Assembly (NCBI RefSeq): GCF_002087295.1
Contig: NZ_MWVI01000017.1
Location: forward strand, 1-33,985
From: Vreelandella lionensis
Lineage (GTDB): Bacteria > Pseudomonadota > Gammaproteobacteria > Pseudomonadales > Halomonadaceae
Reading direction: 5' to 3'
Length of the DNA stretch: 33,985 nucleotides
This document shows positions 10,501-19,149 of the stretch, one piece after another; the stretch's first letter is position 1; every line of letters starts with the position of its first letter. The notes below the pieces were generated by a model that saw only the letters and a program-made list of their open reading frames with translations, was not told the origin of the DNA and did no database searches. Position numbers and translations under genes: made by a program.

Positions 10501-11332
10501 GTCTTGGTGCCCTTGTAGCGTACTTCGGTAAAGAAGTGGGCATCCGGGGTACGCGTCTGAGGCACGTTGGAGCCCCAGGCAATAATGTAGCCGGAGTTAT
10601 ACCAATCAGCGGATTCAGGTACGTCGGTCTGCTCTCCCCAGGTCATCGGCGAGGCTGGCGGCAGGTCACAATACCAGTCGTAGAAGCTCATGCAGACGCC
10701 GCCGATCAGCGACAGGTAGCGGCTACCCGCGGCGTAGCTGACCATCGACATGGCCGGAATTGGTGAGAAGCCAATGATCCGGTCGGGGCCGTACTGCTTG
10801 GCGGTATAAACGTTAGAGGCCGCGACAAGCTCGTTAAGCTCATCCCAGTTACCGCGAACGAAGCCGCCCATACCGCGAGCACGTTTGTACTGTTTGGTCT
10901 TGGCGGGGTCTTCGACAATAGACGCCCAGGCGTCGACTGGGTCTGGGTTAGCCTTGAGCGCTTCGCGCCATAGCGCAAGTAGCGGCTTGCGCACTAATGG
11001 ATACTTCAGGCGATTGGCGCTGTACAGATACCAGGAGTAGCTGGCACCGCGCGGGCAGCCACGCGGTCATGGTTAGGTAGGTCGGGACGGGTACGGGGGT
11101 AGTCAGTTTGCTGGGTTTCCCAGGTGACTAAACCGTTCTTAACGTAGATCTTCCAGCTACAGGAGCCGGTACAGTTCACCCCGTGGGTGCTACGCACTAC
11201 CTTGTCGTGTTGCCAGCGGGCACGGTAACTATCTTCCCACTGGCGGGATTCGCTGCGTAGTTCACCGTGTTCGTTGGCAAAAGGCTCGCGGGACTTGCGG
11301 AAGAAATTCAGCCGATCTATGAAGTGACTCAT
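7551..11332 (-). pseudogene. narG: Respiratory nitrate reductase alpha subunit, one frameshift as read
   Basis: Catalytic molybdenum subunit that reduces nitrate to nitrite on the cytoplasmic face. It begins [13 protein letters not shown] at ATG 11332, with GGAG seven bases upstream; an extended start further up is not needed. The FS0 cluster motif [11 protein letters not shown] is at about residue 50. Near 11066 one base is missing: GACCGCG should be GAGCCGCG. The frame then changes just before [14 protein letters not shown], which resumes at once in the other frame and runs to the stop at 7551. Later motifs include DWYNSGYIIAWGSNVPQTRTPDAHF and GGGWAHYVGQEKLRPQTGW. Resemblance to enterobacterial NarG is very strong along the whole length, about 1,260 residues once corrected. 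Confidence 0.96.
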
Positions 11333-11644
11333 GGTCGATCTCCAGGCTCCTCGGAAATTTGCATACCCGTCAGTGCGGGTTCCATGGAGTGGATTCTGCG
11401 TGATCGACAAGCGAATTACTGCGTGATTACCTCCATATACACCCTGTCTACCCCCAAGGTGATAGAGCGTCCAACGGAAAGGAATAGACGGTGGGCGCTA
11501 TTGAAATTACACCGTGCGCGACTGCTTGCTGTAGCAAGGCAGGATAGGCTCGCAGGCCTTCAATCACGTTTACATTGCAACTCGCTGAACATTCATACAA
11601 CATACTTTTTATAGCTGGATTACTCTCGGAGCAAAACGCACTCC
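11333..11644. promoter_or_regulatory. Divergent narG / nsrR control region
   Basis: This 312-base stretch separates divergent narG and nsrR and holds no convincing gene. Near-matches to the NarL heptamer TACYYMT are TACCTCC at 11428-11434 and TACCCCC at 11449-11455, both short of consensus in the last base. A small palindrome, CTTGCT-GT-AGCAAG, lies at 11525-11538. I could not find a good FNR/DNR box (TTGAT-N4-ATCAA), although anaerobic control would be expected. The regulatory role is inferred from position. Confidence 0.5.
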
Positions 11645-12091
11645 ATGCATCTCACCCGATTCACCGATTATTCGATACGCGTACTGATCTTTCTTGCTAC
11701 CAAGGGGGAGGAGCGCTCTACGATTAATGAAATTGCCGAGACGTTTAATATCTCACGCAATCATTTGATGAAAATCGTTCAGGAGCTGAGTCAAAAGAAC
11801 TACGTTACCGCTATTCGTGGCAAGAATGGAGGCCTACTGCTGACACGTGATCCTGTAACCATTGGGTTAGGCGAGCTAGTACGCGAGATGGAAAACGACA
11901 TGGCGTTAGTGGAGTGCTTTCATAGCGACAACGCCTGCATCATTACGCCGGCATGTCGCCTTCAACCGATTCTTAATGATGCACTGTTAGCATTTCTAGG
12001 TGTGCTCGACCACTATACGTTGGCCGACCTCCTGGGCAATCAACGCTCTCAACTGGCGCAACTTATGCGCATTCCTACTGTCACCGCTTAG
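11645..12091 (+). CDS. nsrR: Nitric oxide-sensing Rrf2-family repressor NsrR
   Basis: Iron-sulfur transcription repressor inactivated by nitric oxide. The N-terminal winged helix-turn-helix begins MHLTRFTDYSIRVLIFLATK, followed by STINEIAETFNISRNHLMKIVQEL and the IRGKNGGLLL wing. The three cluster cysteines are Cys91, Cys98 and Cys104 (ECFHSDNACIITPAC), an arrangement that fits NsrR. Length is 148 residues, typical. The start codon has only a weak, distant purine-rich stretch. It diverges from narG and converges on nnrS six bases away. The likely targets are the two operators between nnrS and hmp. Confidence 0.92.
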   Translation: MHLTRFTDYSIRVLIFLATKGEERSTINEIAETFNISRNHLMKIVQELSQKNYVTAIRGKNGGLLLTRDPVTIGLGELVREMENDMALVECFHSDNACIITPACRLQPILNDALLAFLGVLDHYTLADLLGNQRSQLAQLMRIPTVTA

Positions 12092-12097
12092 CACTTA

Positions 12098-13309
12098 CTA
12101 GCCATCCTGCCCGTCGACTCGCGCCTGCATTAACGGCCAAGTGTAATGCACTAGGAATATTGCGTAGGCTACACACCAGAAGATGATGCTTAGCGTGTAG
12201 GTCCAGTGGGTAATCTGGGGAAATATCGCCAAGACGGGTGAGCGCACCAAGGCGGCTATTAGCATGAAGCCCAGCGCCACACCCATACCGGGCAGGGTGC
12301 GTACGGGGCGGCCCGTATGACCTAGCGAAACCCTGGCCATCATGGCCAGCATCATGGCACCCATGCCACCTATGGTCAGGGCATGTATAGCAAGCTCTGT
12401 ACGTATCAGCCCCATTAGTGCCAAGACCCACATAATTAGCCCTAGCGGGATGCAGGCGTAGCTGCCGTGGAGTCCCCAAAGTAAAGGTTCGCGCCAGCTG
12501 TGCAGCCCACCCCAGCGCGCCATGCGAACAGTATTGGCCAACGCCGCTAAGAGCATCATCCCGCCGATTAATGACGCAGGAATGGCAACCCCCAGCATGA
12601 TGACCAACTGCAGGATGACAACGCCTGCCGTGCTAGCCAACGTCACTCCTTCAAGTAAAGGAATAGGGTCAGGTTTGGTGCGTCCCAAACGGTTCGCAGT
12701 AAACATGCCAATCACGCGTCCGCCAACGACTGTCATCATCAGTGTGATTAACAGCACGGCTAAGTAGGCGGCTTGGCGGATAAGCTCGGCGTCACCCTGC
12801 ATCACCCCTAAGTGCATCGCCAGATTAGCCGTGGCAAATAGCAGCAGCACAGGTATAAGATCAAGTTGCGCCACCGCTTTGCAGTGATAACCATACGTGC
12901 CATAACAATGGCGACCACCGGCAGAAACACAAGATCAACCGCCAGCAGCAGCCATCCCGGCAAACCCATAGGAAAAGCCATCAGCACCCTACCCAATAGC
13001 CATAACACCACCAGACCCAGTAGCGGCACGCCGCTTAAGCTCGGCAACCCAGTCCAGTTACGCACAGCAGTTAGTAAAAACCCCGCTACCACTGCCGCAG
13101 CAAAACCAAACAACATTTCATGCTGATGCCAGAACACCAAGCCGCCATAAGGGCGCAGCAAAATAGTGCCATGCCAGAAGCCCCAACCACACCAATAGGG
13201 ACGCCACACTAAACAGCGCGGCCAACAGAAAGAAAGGCCTAAAAGCCAGGCGCATTAATGGCAGATGTTCAGGTTTAGAAGCAGGTTGGGATGAAGTGGT
13301 CATTGGCAT
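12098..13309 (-). pseudogene. nnrS: NnrS-family membrane protein (nitric oxide stress), two frameshifts as read
   Basis: Heme- and copper-containing multi-span membrane protein of the NnrS family, linked to protection from nitrosative stress. Three frames carry one protein: LMRLAFRPFFLLAALFSVASLL from the start at 13309; then GGLVFWHQHEMLFGFAAAVV and FLLTAVRNWTGL; then IPVLLLFATANLAMHLG to the stop at 12098. The breaks are near 13140 and 12865. The WHxHEMLFGF motif is the family hallmark. Corrected length is about 400 residues, normal. It is divergent from hmp, sharing its NsrR operators, and convergent with nsrR. Start choice is uncertain because the ribosome site is weak (GGGATC). Confidence 0.88.
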
Positions 13310-13372
13310 GGCATGATCCCGACTAAATTACTTGGAAATATAATTGTGCGCCTAGCTATCAACAAAGACCAT

Positions 13373-13395
13373 GACATGCATCAAAAATACATCTT
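13373..13395. promoter_or_regulatory. Predicted NsrR operator 1 (nnrS-hmp intergenic)
   Basis: On the minus strand this 23-base site reads AAGATGTATTT, T, TGATGCATGTC. That agrees with the 11-1-11 NsrR pattern, whose half-sites resemble AAGATGYATTT. It lies between divergent nnrS and hmp, the genes NsrR would be expected to control. The match is by eye; binding is inferred. Confidence 0.6.
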
Positions 13396-13424
13396 ATGAC
13401 TAGCATTTATAGATCCGCAGCATT

Positions 13425-13447
13425 AAGATTCATTTTAAATACTTCTT
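13425..13447. promoter_or_regulatory. Predicted NsrR operator 2 (just upstream of hmp)
   Basis: The sequence reads AAGATTCATTT, T, AAATACTTCTT, an imperfect 11-1-11 palindrome with AAG/CTT outer ends and an AT-rich centre, as in NsrR sites. It ends 19 bases before the hmp start codon, a position suited to block transcription. It is 52 bases (about five helical turns) downstream of operator 1, centre to centre. Confidence 0.6.
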
Positions 13448-13466
13448 AATAAGCGAGGGATTAACA

Positions 13467-14640
13467 GTGCTAACACATGAGCAGGAAAAACTGATCAACG
13501 CGACAGCTCCCGTCGTGGCCGAACATCTGAATGCGATTACCCAGCGCTTCTATCCGCTGATGTTTACCCGCTACCCAGAGGTCAAACCGCTCTTTAATGA
13601 GGTTCATCAGCAAAGCGGTGGGCAGCCCCGAGCCTTGGCCAACGCCGTGTTGGCCTATGTTCAACTACGCAGCAACCCAGCTCAGGCGCGCGCCACGCTG
13701 GATATTGTGGTCAGTAAACATGTCTCGCTAGGCATTCTTCCCGAGCAGTACCCCATCGTCGGTGAATGTTTGCTGGCGGCGATTGGTGAAGTACTGGGTG
13801 AAGCTGTCACCTCGGAAATCGCCGATGCCTGGGGCGCTCTATATAACGAGCTTGCCGCTCTGTTAATCGACCTCGAAGACCCAGCGCTACCGTGAGTTTG
13901 AGCAGCGCCCGGGCGGATGGCGCGGCACACGCCGTTTCAAGATTGCCAGTACCCAGCAGGAAAGTGCTTTAATTCGCTCTTTTATCCTTGAGCCCGAGGA
14001 TGGAGGCCGTGTGGCTGACCATGAGCCAGGTCAGTATATCGGTGTACGTCTAACCATTAATGGCGAGCTGGTTTATCGGCATTACAGCCTCTCAGACACG
14101 CCGAATGGCAAAAGCTATCGAATCTCGATCAAACGTGAAGAACAGGGCCAAGTCAGTCGTCATTTCCATGATGTCTTACAACCAGGCGATATCTTGGAAC
14201 TGTTACCGCCAGCAGGTGATCTGACGCTGATTGAAGGTGACGAGCCTCTGCTGCTTGCCAGCGGCGGCGTTGGTCAAACGCCCCTGCTTCCCATGGCGCG
14301 CCATGCCTTATCCCTTGGGCGGCAAGTCATCTATCTACACGCTGCCCTGGATGCCGACCACCAGGCCTTTAAAGGCGAATTAGAGGCGCTGAAGAGCGAG
14401 TATCCTCAACATCTTAAGGCTGTCCGTATTCATGAGCGTGGTAACGAAGCCGAACATATTGGTCGTATCGACCGCAGCTTATTAGCTCACTACCTGCCAG
14501 ACCTTAAGACACGCTGTTATTTCGTGGGCCCTCAAGGATTTATGACGGCGATTAACAGCGCTTTGTCTGAACTGGGTGTCGACGAGGATCGCCGACACTT
14601 CGAGCACTTTGGCCCCTCGCGCCCTCTCGAAGCAGCCTGA
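13467..14640 (+). pseudogene. hmp: Flavohemoglobin, nitric oxide dioxygenase, one frameshift as read
   Basis: Converts nitric oxide and oxygen to nitrate using NAD(P)H. The globin domain (residues 1 to about 140) shows QRFYPLMFTRYPEVKPLFN and the proximal-histidine region IVVSKHVSLGILPEQYP. The frame then stops at 13893-13895. One C too many in the CCC at 13880-13882 explains it: with two Cs the protein continues DLEDQRYREFEQRPGGWRG into the reductase half. The FAD motif RHYSLSDTPN and the NAD motif ASGGVGQTPLLPM follow, and the protein ends FEHFGPSRPLEAA. The start is GTG 13467, with GAGGGA six bases upstream. Corrected length is about 390 residues, normal. Two NsrR-type sites precede it. 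Confidence 0.93.
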
Positions 14641-14722
14641 CATCTGCCCTCTGATTAGAGTTTATGGTTTAACGTTTTTGTAATTCTCTCATGAGGCAAC
14701 AAAGGACGAAATTGCCCAAGAC

Positions 14723-15109
14723 TCATTCTAACCAGGATAAAGGGCTGTGGCGAATAGCGGCCCCCAACATGTAGGCGAAGATGGCCACCGCCACAACGGC
14801 GGCTATGGCGCGCGCCTTGGGAGTTGGCCCGCGTTTAATCACGATGGAGCCAACGCCAATATAGGCCAGCAGCGCCAGCAGTTTGGCGCCCAGCCAAGGA
14901 AGCTGCCAGGGCCACACGGAAAGCAACACCATCAAGGTCACCCCCAGCCCCAGCAAGGCCGTGTCGATGAGATGGGGCAGCACCTTGATCCAGCGGGCGA
15001 TAACGTGGGGGCTTTCCCGCACCGACCACCAGGCGCGGACCACGAAAAGCGTAATACTCAGCGCAGCGGCCGTCATGTGCAGGTGCTTGATGAGAAAATA
15101 GTGCTCCAT
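14723..15109 (-). CDS. SirB2-family membrane protein
   Basis: Small integral membrane protein, about 128 residues, with four hydrophobic segments. It has HYFLIKHLHMTAAALSITLFVVRAWW at the N terminus, LPHLIDTALLGLGVTLMV in the middle and a KRGPTPKARAIA loop. These features match the SirB2 family, whose biochemical role is unknown. ATG 15109 is preferred to a GTG nine bases upstream because AGGGG lies eight bases before it. The gene follows the 130-residue unknown protein on the same strand and converges with hmp. Its presence within an NO and nitrate island suggests a respiratory link, but that is inference. Confidence 0.8.
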   Translation of the reverse strand: MEHYFLIKHLHMTAAALSITLFVVRAWWSVRESPHVIARWIKVLPHLIDTALLGLGVTLMVLLSVWPWQLPWLGAKLLALLAYIGVGSIVIKRGPTPKARAIAAVVAVAIFAYMLGAAIRHSPLSWLE

Positions 15110-15120
15110 AGTAGCCACCC

Positions 15121-15513
15121 CTAGCCAACGTTAACCGCATCACCGTGATGATTGAAGGCGAGGAAGGCGGTGATATTACCCATTTGCAGCGACTCCATCA
15201 TGCGCTGGAGCTGCCGTTCAACTTCGGTGTCATCTTCTGGATCGTCCATTGCCGCAGTGAAGACTAGATCCCATTCGATTTCGGTACGGCGAGACTCCTC
15301 GACCAACGCCGCCATGCTGCTCAGTTCCTCCGTCGACTTATCTACACATATCACAGGCACCAACACGCCTCCTTCTCCCTGTTCAAAGCGACGGCGCTGC
15401 TCGGCATCAGGGAAATCGGGCAGTTCTGCGCGAACGAACACAAACAGCAGCCGCTGGGGCTTAGGTTGTTTACGCGCTTCCTGCAGTAAATCGGCAAACG
15501 TTGCTATAGTCAT
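15121..15513 (-). CDS. Conserved soluble protein of unknown function, 130 residues
   Basis: Begins MTIATFADLLQEARKQPKPQRLLFVFVRAELP and contains GGVLVPVICVDKSTEEL, ALVEESR, WDLVFTAAM and a C-terminal LQMGNITAFLAFNHHGDAV. It is acidic and soluble, with no signal peptide. Similar proteins are sometimes labelled 'ribonucleotide reductase subunit alpha' in annotations, but the length and sequence show no reductase catalytic domain, so that name should not be trusted. It is 11 bases upstream of the SirB2-like gene, so the two are likely co-transcribed. Confidence 0.75.
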   Translation of the reverse strand: MTIATFADLLQEARKQPKPQRLLFVFVRAELPDFPDAEQRRRFEQGEGGVLVPVICVDKSTEELSSMAALVEESRRTEIEWDLVFTAAMDDPEDDTEVERQLQRMMESLQMGNITAFLAFNHHGDAVNVG

Positions 15514-15583
15514 AAAATTGGCCTTATCGCTAGTAATTAAGAATCAATAGGTAAGAATGAGCAGGTAAGACTAGTAGGTGGCG

Positions 15584-16193
15584 TTACTCGGGTGACTCTA
15601 CAAAAAGCCATAGCAACAGCATTATCATGAACAGTGGGATCAGCAGACTGAATGGCGCTGCGCGCCAACCATAGGCTTGAACGACCAAGGGCGCCATCCG
15701 CAAGGAAAGCCCTACCCCTGCCGCTAAGGCCAGACAAAGTCCCACACAAATATGCAACCCAACGACTAAGCATCCAACCTTTGGCGTGGGCAATACCAGT
15801 GGCAATCATCGCGCCTCCTAGCCCAAGCCCAATTCCCACCATCAGAAATTCCCACGGCTGGTTCGCCACCCCGAACCAGCCCAAGGCTAGTGCCAGTCCC
15901 AACAGCAGCCACTGCATCAAGCTGCACGTGCAACTTCGACGAGCCAGACACCATGTCTGCCACGCCAACAGAAGGCCACTACCCAGCGGCAGCAACCCAT
16001 AAACGGGATGAATCGCGAGCAAGGTGTAGAGTGTCCAGCTAGCCACCGCCAGGGAGCTTGCCAGCGGCATGAGCAGCATGGCGACCAGCAGCTGATAGCC
16101 ATTGACTGGCTGTGTTGATGTCTCCAGCATCGGAGGTGGAACGGGTGAAGGCATAGCGTTTCCCGGCGAGGGTATGAAGACAGCAACAGACAT
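15584..16193 (-). pseudogene. MFS-like half-size membrane protein, frameshifted as read
   Basis: Strongly hydrophobic protein with about six membrane segments. The first frame reads NGYQLLVAMLLMPLASSLAV, then MVGIGLGLGGAMIATGIAHAKGW. Near 15720 the sense moves to another frame, reading AAGVGLSLRMAPLVVQAYGW and then LLIPLFMIMLLLWLFVESPE to the stop at 15584. The glycine-rich GIGLGLGGA stretch recalls the central repeat of NarK-type and other major facilitator carriers, but only half of a 12-span carrier is present. The start is uncertain: ATGs at 16193 and 16154 both lack good ribosome sites. It diverges from narX, so it may answer to NarL. Confidence 0.55.
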
Positions 16194-16236
16194 GTAAGAA
16201 TTGTCTGTAAATACCGGGTGTAGGTCAAAAAGCATC

Positions 16237-16243
16237 AGAGGTA
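16237..16243. promoter_or_regulatory. NarL-type heptamer upstream of narX (1 of 2)
   Basis: AGAGGTA matches the complementary form of the NarL heptamer TACYYMT. It lies in the interval between the MFS-like gene and narX, 94 bases before the narX start codon. Single heptamers occur by chance, so support comes mainly from context and from the second site at 16304. Confidence 0.4.
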
Positions 16244-16303
16244 GTTCAGCTAACCCTAAAGGGATAGCCCTCGTATCAAGATGCAGACAGCGCCACACTC
16301 CCT

Positions 16304-16310
16304 TACCTCT
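16304..16310. promoter_or_regulatory. NarL-type heptamer upstream of narX (2 of 2)
   Basis: TACCTCT is an exact TACYYMT heptamer 20 bases before the narX start codon. With the inverted AGAGGTA at 16237 it could allow NarL autoregulation of narXL. It is not arranged as a 7-2-7 pair. Confidence 0.4.
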
Positions 16311-16330
16311 TCCGCGCTATCGGAACTACT

Positions 16331-18229
16331 ATGAAATTACTTCAACGTTCCCTGGTGGCTCGCATTATTGCGTCGCTGCTCGCCATTAGCGGTATGGCAC
16401 TCATCAGTATCACCCTGACCATTGCAATGTCTAACAGCAGCCGTGGTGACGCTGCCGCGATTAATGTCGCCGGCTCATTACGCATGAATGCTTATCAGAT
16501 CATGGGGGCCTTACAGCGCCTGGAGTATGCCCCCGAGGAAACCAGCGAAGAGCAACTAGCCAGCTTGGTGGCGAGCTTTGATCAGCGTTTGAATGGCACA
16601 ACCTTACAGCAAACCATCCCAACTGATGACCGCCACGAGCGCCGCCGTCAACTGGAGAAACTCCAGACCTACTGGCAGCACACGCTTCGCCCGGCACTAG
16701 AAATACCGTCCTCCGCTACAGCGCTTGACCTGGATACGCTGGAAATGATGATCGTTGCAATGGTCAATGACATCGAAGTGCTAGTGACCTACCTGGAACA
16801 GAGCACTGAGGCCAAGGTGCGCCTGCTTGGCATGATGCAAGTCCTCTTTTTAGTGCTGATCGCTATTGTAGTCGCAATCGCTCTCTACGATGTTCGCTAC
16901 AATCTGGTAGTGCCTTTGCGTCAACTGATGGTGCTTGCCCGCGAGGCAGCACATCGTAATTTTAAGCCGCGCTCAGAACTGCGTGGCAATGACGAGCTGG
17001 CCTTGCTGGGCCACACCTTTAACAAGATGTCTGCCGAGTTGGCGACCAGCTACGCCGCGTTGGAAGACACCGTATCGCGCAAGAAACAAGAGCTTGAACG
17101 CAATAATCAGGCGCTGCAGGTGATGCACGATGCCAGCCGTTCGCTGTATGGCGGCGGTAACGACCTTTGCTCTAGCGCCGCTCCCATGCTGCGTGAACTG
17201 GAAAAGCTGTTGAACATTGGGCCGATACGTCTTTCGCTAAACGACCCTTTTGACCAACGGGAAATGCCGGTACTGGAAACTCACTCGCGCACCCGGCCTG
17301 AGTATTGTCGCGACCAGGAATGCCACGCCTGCTTGATTGATCCTCGCCCCCTGGAGTTGGTGGCCAAGAACCAGTCGCAGTGTTTACTGTTACCTATCAG
17401 CGTAGGCGATACGCTGCTCGGCACACTGGAAGTGTGGTATCCCCAGGAGCGGCTCAACGATAGCACCCGTCGCCTGCTTACCATGTTAGCCGACCAGCTA
17501 GCCACGGCGGTGTACCTGCAGCGGCGTATCGAGGAGCAGCAACACGTCACGCTGATCAACGAGCGAACCACTATTGCGCGCGAACTGCACGACTCTCTAG
17601 CGCAATCACTCTCTTATCTCAAGATGCAGGTCGCCCGACTCGAGCGCATGCAGCAGAAAGAAGCCACCCGAGAGGCGCAGTCTGCGGTATTCGACGAGCT
17701 ACGTACCGGTTTAAACAGTGCTTATCGTCAACTGCGTGAGCTACTCACCACGTTCCGGCTCAAACTTGAGGGGCCGGGGCTGCAATTTGCCTTGCGCCAG
17801 ACCGTCGAGGAGTTCAGCCAGCGTATGGGGGTAACGGTCAACCTTGATTACGATGTGCCGCCTTACCTACTTAACCCCAACGAAGAAATTCACGTGCTGC
17901 AGATCATTCGTGAAGCACTGGCCAATACTCATAAACATGCCCAAGCCCACTGGGCTGCCGTGACGGTGCGCTTCGCCGATGCTCAATTGCTGGTTCGCAT
18001 TGAGGATGACGGCATCGGCCTGGTAGACGATAGTTCGCCGCCGATGCACTACGGTTTGGTGATCATACGTGATCGGGCCAACACGCTGAACGGGGAGTTG
18101 ATCATCGCCAACCGCCCCGCAGGAGGTACTGGTATTGAGATACTCTTCACTCCGTTGACCGCTCGCTTAATTCAGCAGCAACCTGTTACGGCTGCCCCCG
18201 ACTCTCACTTAGGTACAGGGACTTCTTAA
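16331..18229 (+). CDS. narX: Nitrate/nitrite sensor histidine kinase NarX
   Basis: Inner-membrane sensor that phosphorylates NarL when nitrate binds its periplasmic domain. Order seen: a first membrane segment at about residues 11-33; the P-box [20 protein letters not shown] at about 36-55, the nitrate-binding region; a second membrane segment at about 165-187; a HAMP region ([19 protein letters not shown] to FNKMSAEL); a central cysteine cluster CRDQECHAC; and the HisKA_3 box [18 protein letters not shown] with His420. The ATPase domain has [12 protein letters not shown] and EDDGIGL. Its 632 residues are slightly longer than enterobacterial NarX. The TAA stop overlaps the narL ATG by one base. 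Confidence 0.96.
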   Translation: MKLLQRSLVARIIASLLAISGMALISITLTIAMSNSSRGDAAAINVAGSLRMNAYQIMGALQRLEYAPEETSEEQLASLVASFDQRLNGTTLQQTIPTDDRHERRRQLEKLQTYWQHTLRPALEIPSSATALDLDTLEMMIVAMVNDIEVLVTYLEQSTEAKVRLLGMMQVLFLVLIAIVVAIALYDVRYNLVVPLRQLMVLAREAAHRNFKPRSELRGNDELALLGHTFNKMSAELATSYAALEDTVSRKKQELERNNQALQVMHDASRSLYGGGNDLCSSAAPMLRELEKLLNIGPIRLSLNDPFDQREMPVLETHSRTRPEYCRDQECHACLIDPRPLELVAKNQSQCLLLPISVGDTLLGTLEVWYPQERLNDSTRRLLTMLADQLATAVYLQRRIEEQQHVTLINERTTIARELHDSLAQSLSYLKMQVARLERMQQKEATREAQSAVFDELRTGLNSAYRQLRELLTTFRLKLEGPGLQFALRQTVEEFSQRMGVTVNLDYDVPPYLLNPNEEIHVLQIIREALANTHKHAQAHWAAVTVRFADAQLLVRIEDDGIGLVDDSSPPMHYGLVIIRDRANTLNGELIIANRPAGGTGIEILFTPLTARLIQQQPVTAAPDSHLGTGTS

Positions 18230-18897
18230 TGACGCTGACCACTGCCAATGATACACCCGCCAGTCTGATGATTATTGACGACCACCCACTACTACGGCGT
18301 GGCGTAATACAGCTGCTTGAACTAGAAGACGATCTTGAATTGGTTGGCGAGACGGGCGACCCAGAAGAAGGCATTGCACTGGCCCTCAAACTTGAGCCTG
18401 ACCTGGTTTTACTTGATTTAAACATGCCGGGCGTTAATGGCTTAGAAGCCTTGCGCCGCTTGCGGGAAGCCAATTATAGCGGCCGAGTGGTGATGTTCAC
18501 TGTTTCCGATCATGAGGATGATGTGGTCGCGGCGCTGCGCAACGGTGCCGATGGATACCTGCTAAAGGATATGGAGCCTGAAGACATGGTTCGCCAGCTG
18601 CGTCAGGCTGCGCTAGGCCGCATGGTCATCAGCGAAAGCCTGACCGCCCTACTCGCTGAAGCCCTGCGTAATCAGCGTAATGCGCCCACCACCCCGGATA
18701 TTCACAGCCTAACGCAGCGTGAACGCGAGATACTGCAGCAGCTTGCTGGCGGCCTCTCCAACAAGCTCATTGCGCGCAAGCTGGATATTACCGAAGGCAC
18801 GGTCAAGGTTCACGTCAAGCACCTGCTCAAAAAGCTCAACTTGCGTTCACGTGTTGAAGCCGCCGTCTGGGCAGTTCAAGAAGGTATCGATCACTAG
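18229..18897 (+). CDS. narL: Nitrate/nitrite response regulator NarL
   Basis: Two-component regulator that activates nar genes under nitrate. The receiver domain has the acidic pair in [13 protein letters not shown], phospho-acceptor Asp63 in [13 protein letters not shown], and the [10 protein letters not shown] lysine. After a linker, a LuxR-type helix-turn-helix ([25 protein letters not shown] to [12 protein letters not shown]) ends the protein. Length 222 is normal. It is translationally coupled to narX and followed by a large palindrome that contains a NarL site. Confidence 0.96.
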   Translation: MTLTTANDTPASLMIIDDHPLLRRGVIQLLELEDDLELVGETGDPEEGIALALKLEPDLVLLDLNMPGVNGLEALRRLREANYSGRVVMFTVSDHEDDVVAALRNGADGYLLKDMEPEDMVRQLRQAALGRMVISESLTALLAEALRNQRNAPTTPDIHSLTQREREILQQLAGGLSNKLIARKLDITEGTVKVHVKHLLKKLNLRSRVEAAVWAVQEGIDH

Positions 18898-19002
18898 TCG
18901 ATTCTGTGTGGTTACCTCCAAAGACTCCCAGAGTACTTTTGCTCTCACCCACCTTTACCCCCTCTCGATTTTTTCTCTTTAAAATCAATGGTACTTGGCT
19001 TT

Positions 19003-19035
19003 TCAGCGACTACCTCTCAAGAGGTATGTCGCTGA
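19003..19035. promoter_or_regulatory. Perfect 7-2-7 NarL site inside a 33-base palindrome upstream of narK
   Basis: TACCTCT-CA-AGAGGTA at 19011-19026 is an exact 7-2-7 NarL/NarP pair. It is extended outward by TCAGCGAC at 19003-19010 and GTCGCTGA at 19028-19035, which are exact complements. Only one extra T at 19027 breaks the symmetry, giving 15-base arms. As RNA this would be a strong hairpin downstream of narL, but the following GATTTATAGG is a poor terminator U-tract. The site is 124 bases before the narK start, suited to activation of the transport genes. Confidence 0.7.
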
Positions 19036-19094
19036 TTTATAGGTCATTTCCCTTAGTTTCCCAATCCCCTTTGCAAGCGTATCTTGCCCTCTAA

Positions 19095-19122
19095 CTGCTA
19101 CATGCAGACTGCTACATGCAGA
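19095..19122. repeat. Two tandem copies of a 14-base repeat in the narK leader
   Basis: CTGCTACATGCAGA occurs twice with no spacer. Each copy also has self-complementary ends (CTGC and GCAG). The array ends 27 bases before the narK start codon. It could be a local duplication or a leader structure; no function can be assigned. Confidence 0.6.
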
Positions 19123-19149
19123 CAGGTTTGACGCCAAGGGGAAATCGCC

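Noticed and set aside
11333..11410. Longer N terminus for narG
   Set aside because: NarG proteins start at MSHFIDRL, and the ribosome site fits ATG 11332.
18965..18989. Possible FNR/DNR box upstream of narK (TCGATTTTTT...AAAATCAATG)
   Set aside because: Only the ATCAA half fits; the expected TTGAT is not four bases before it.
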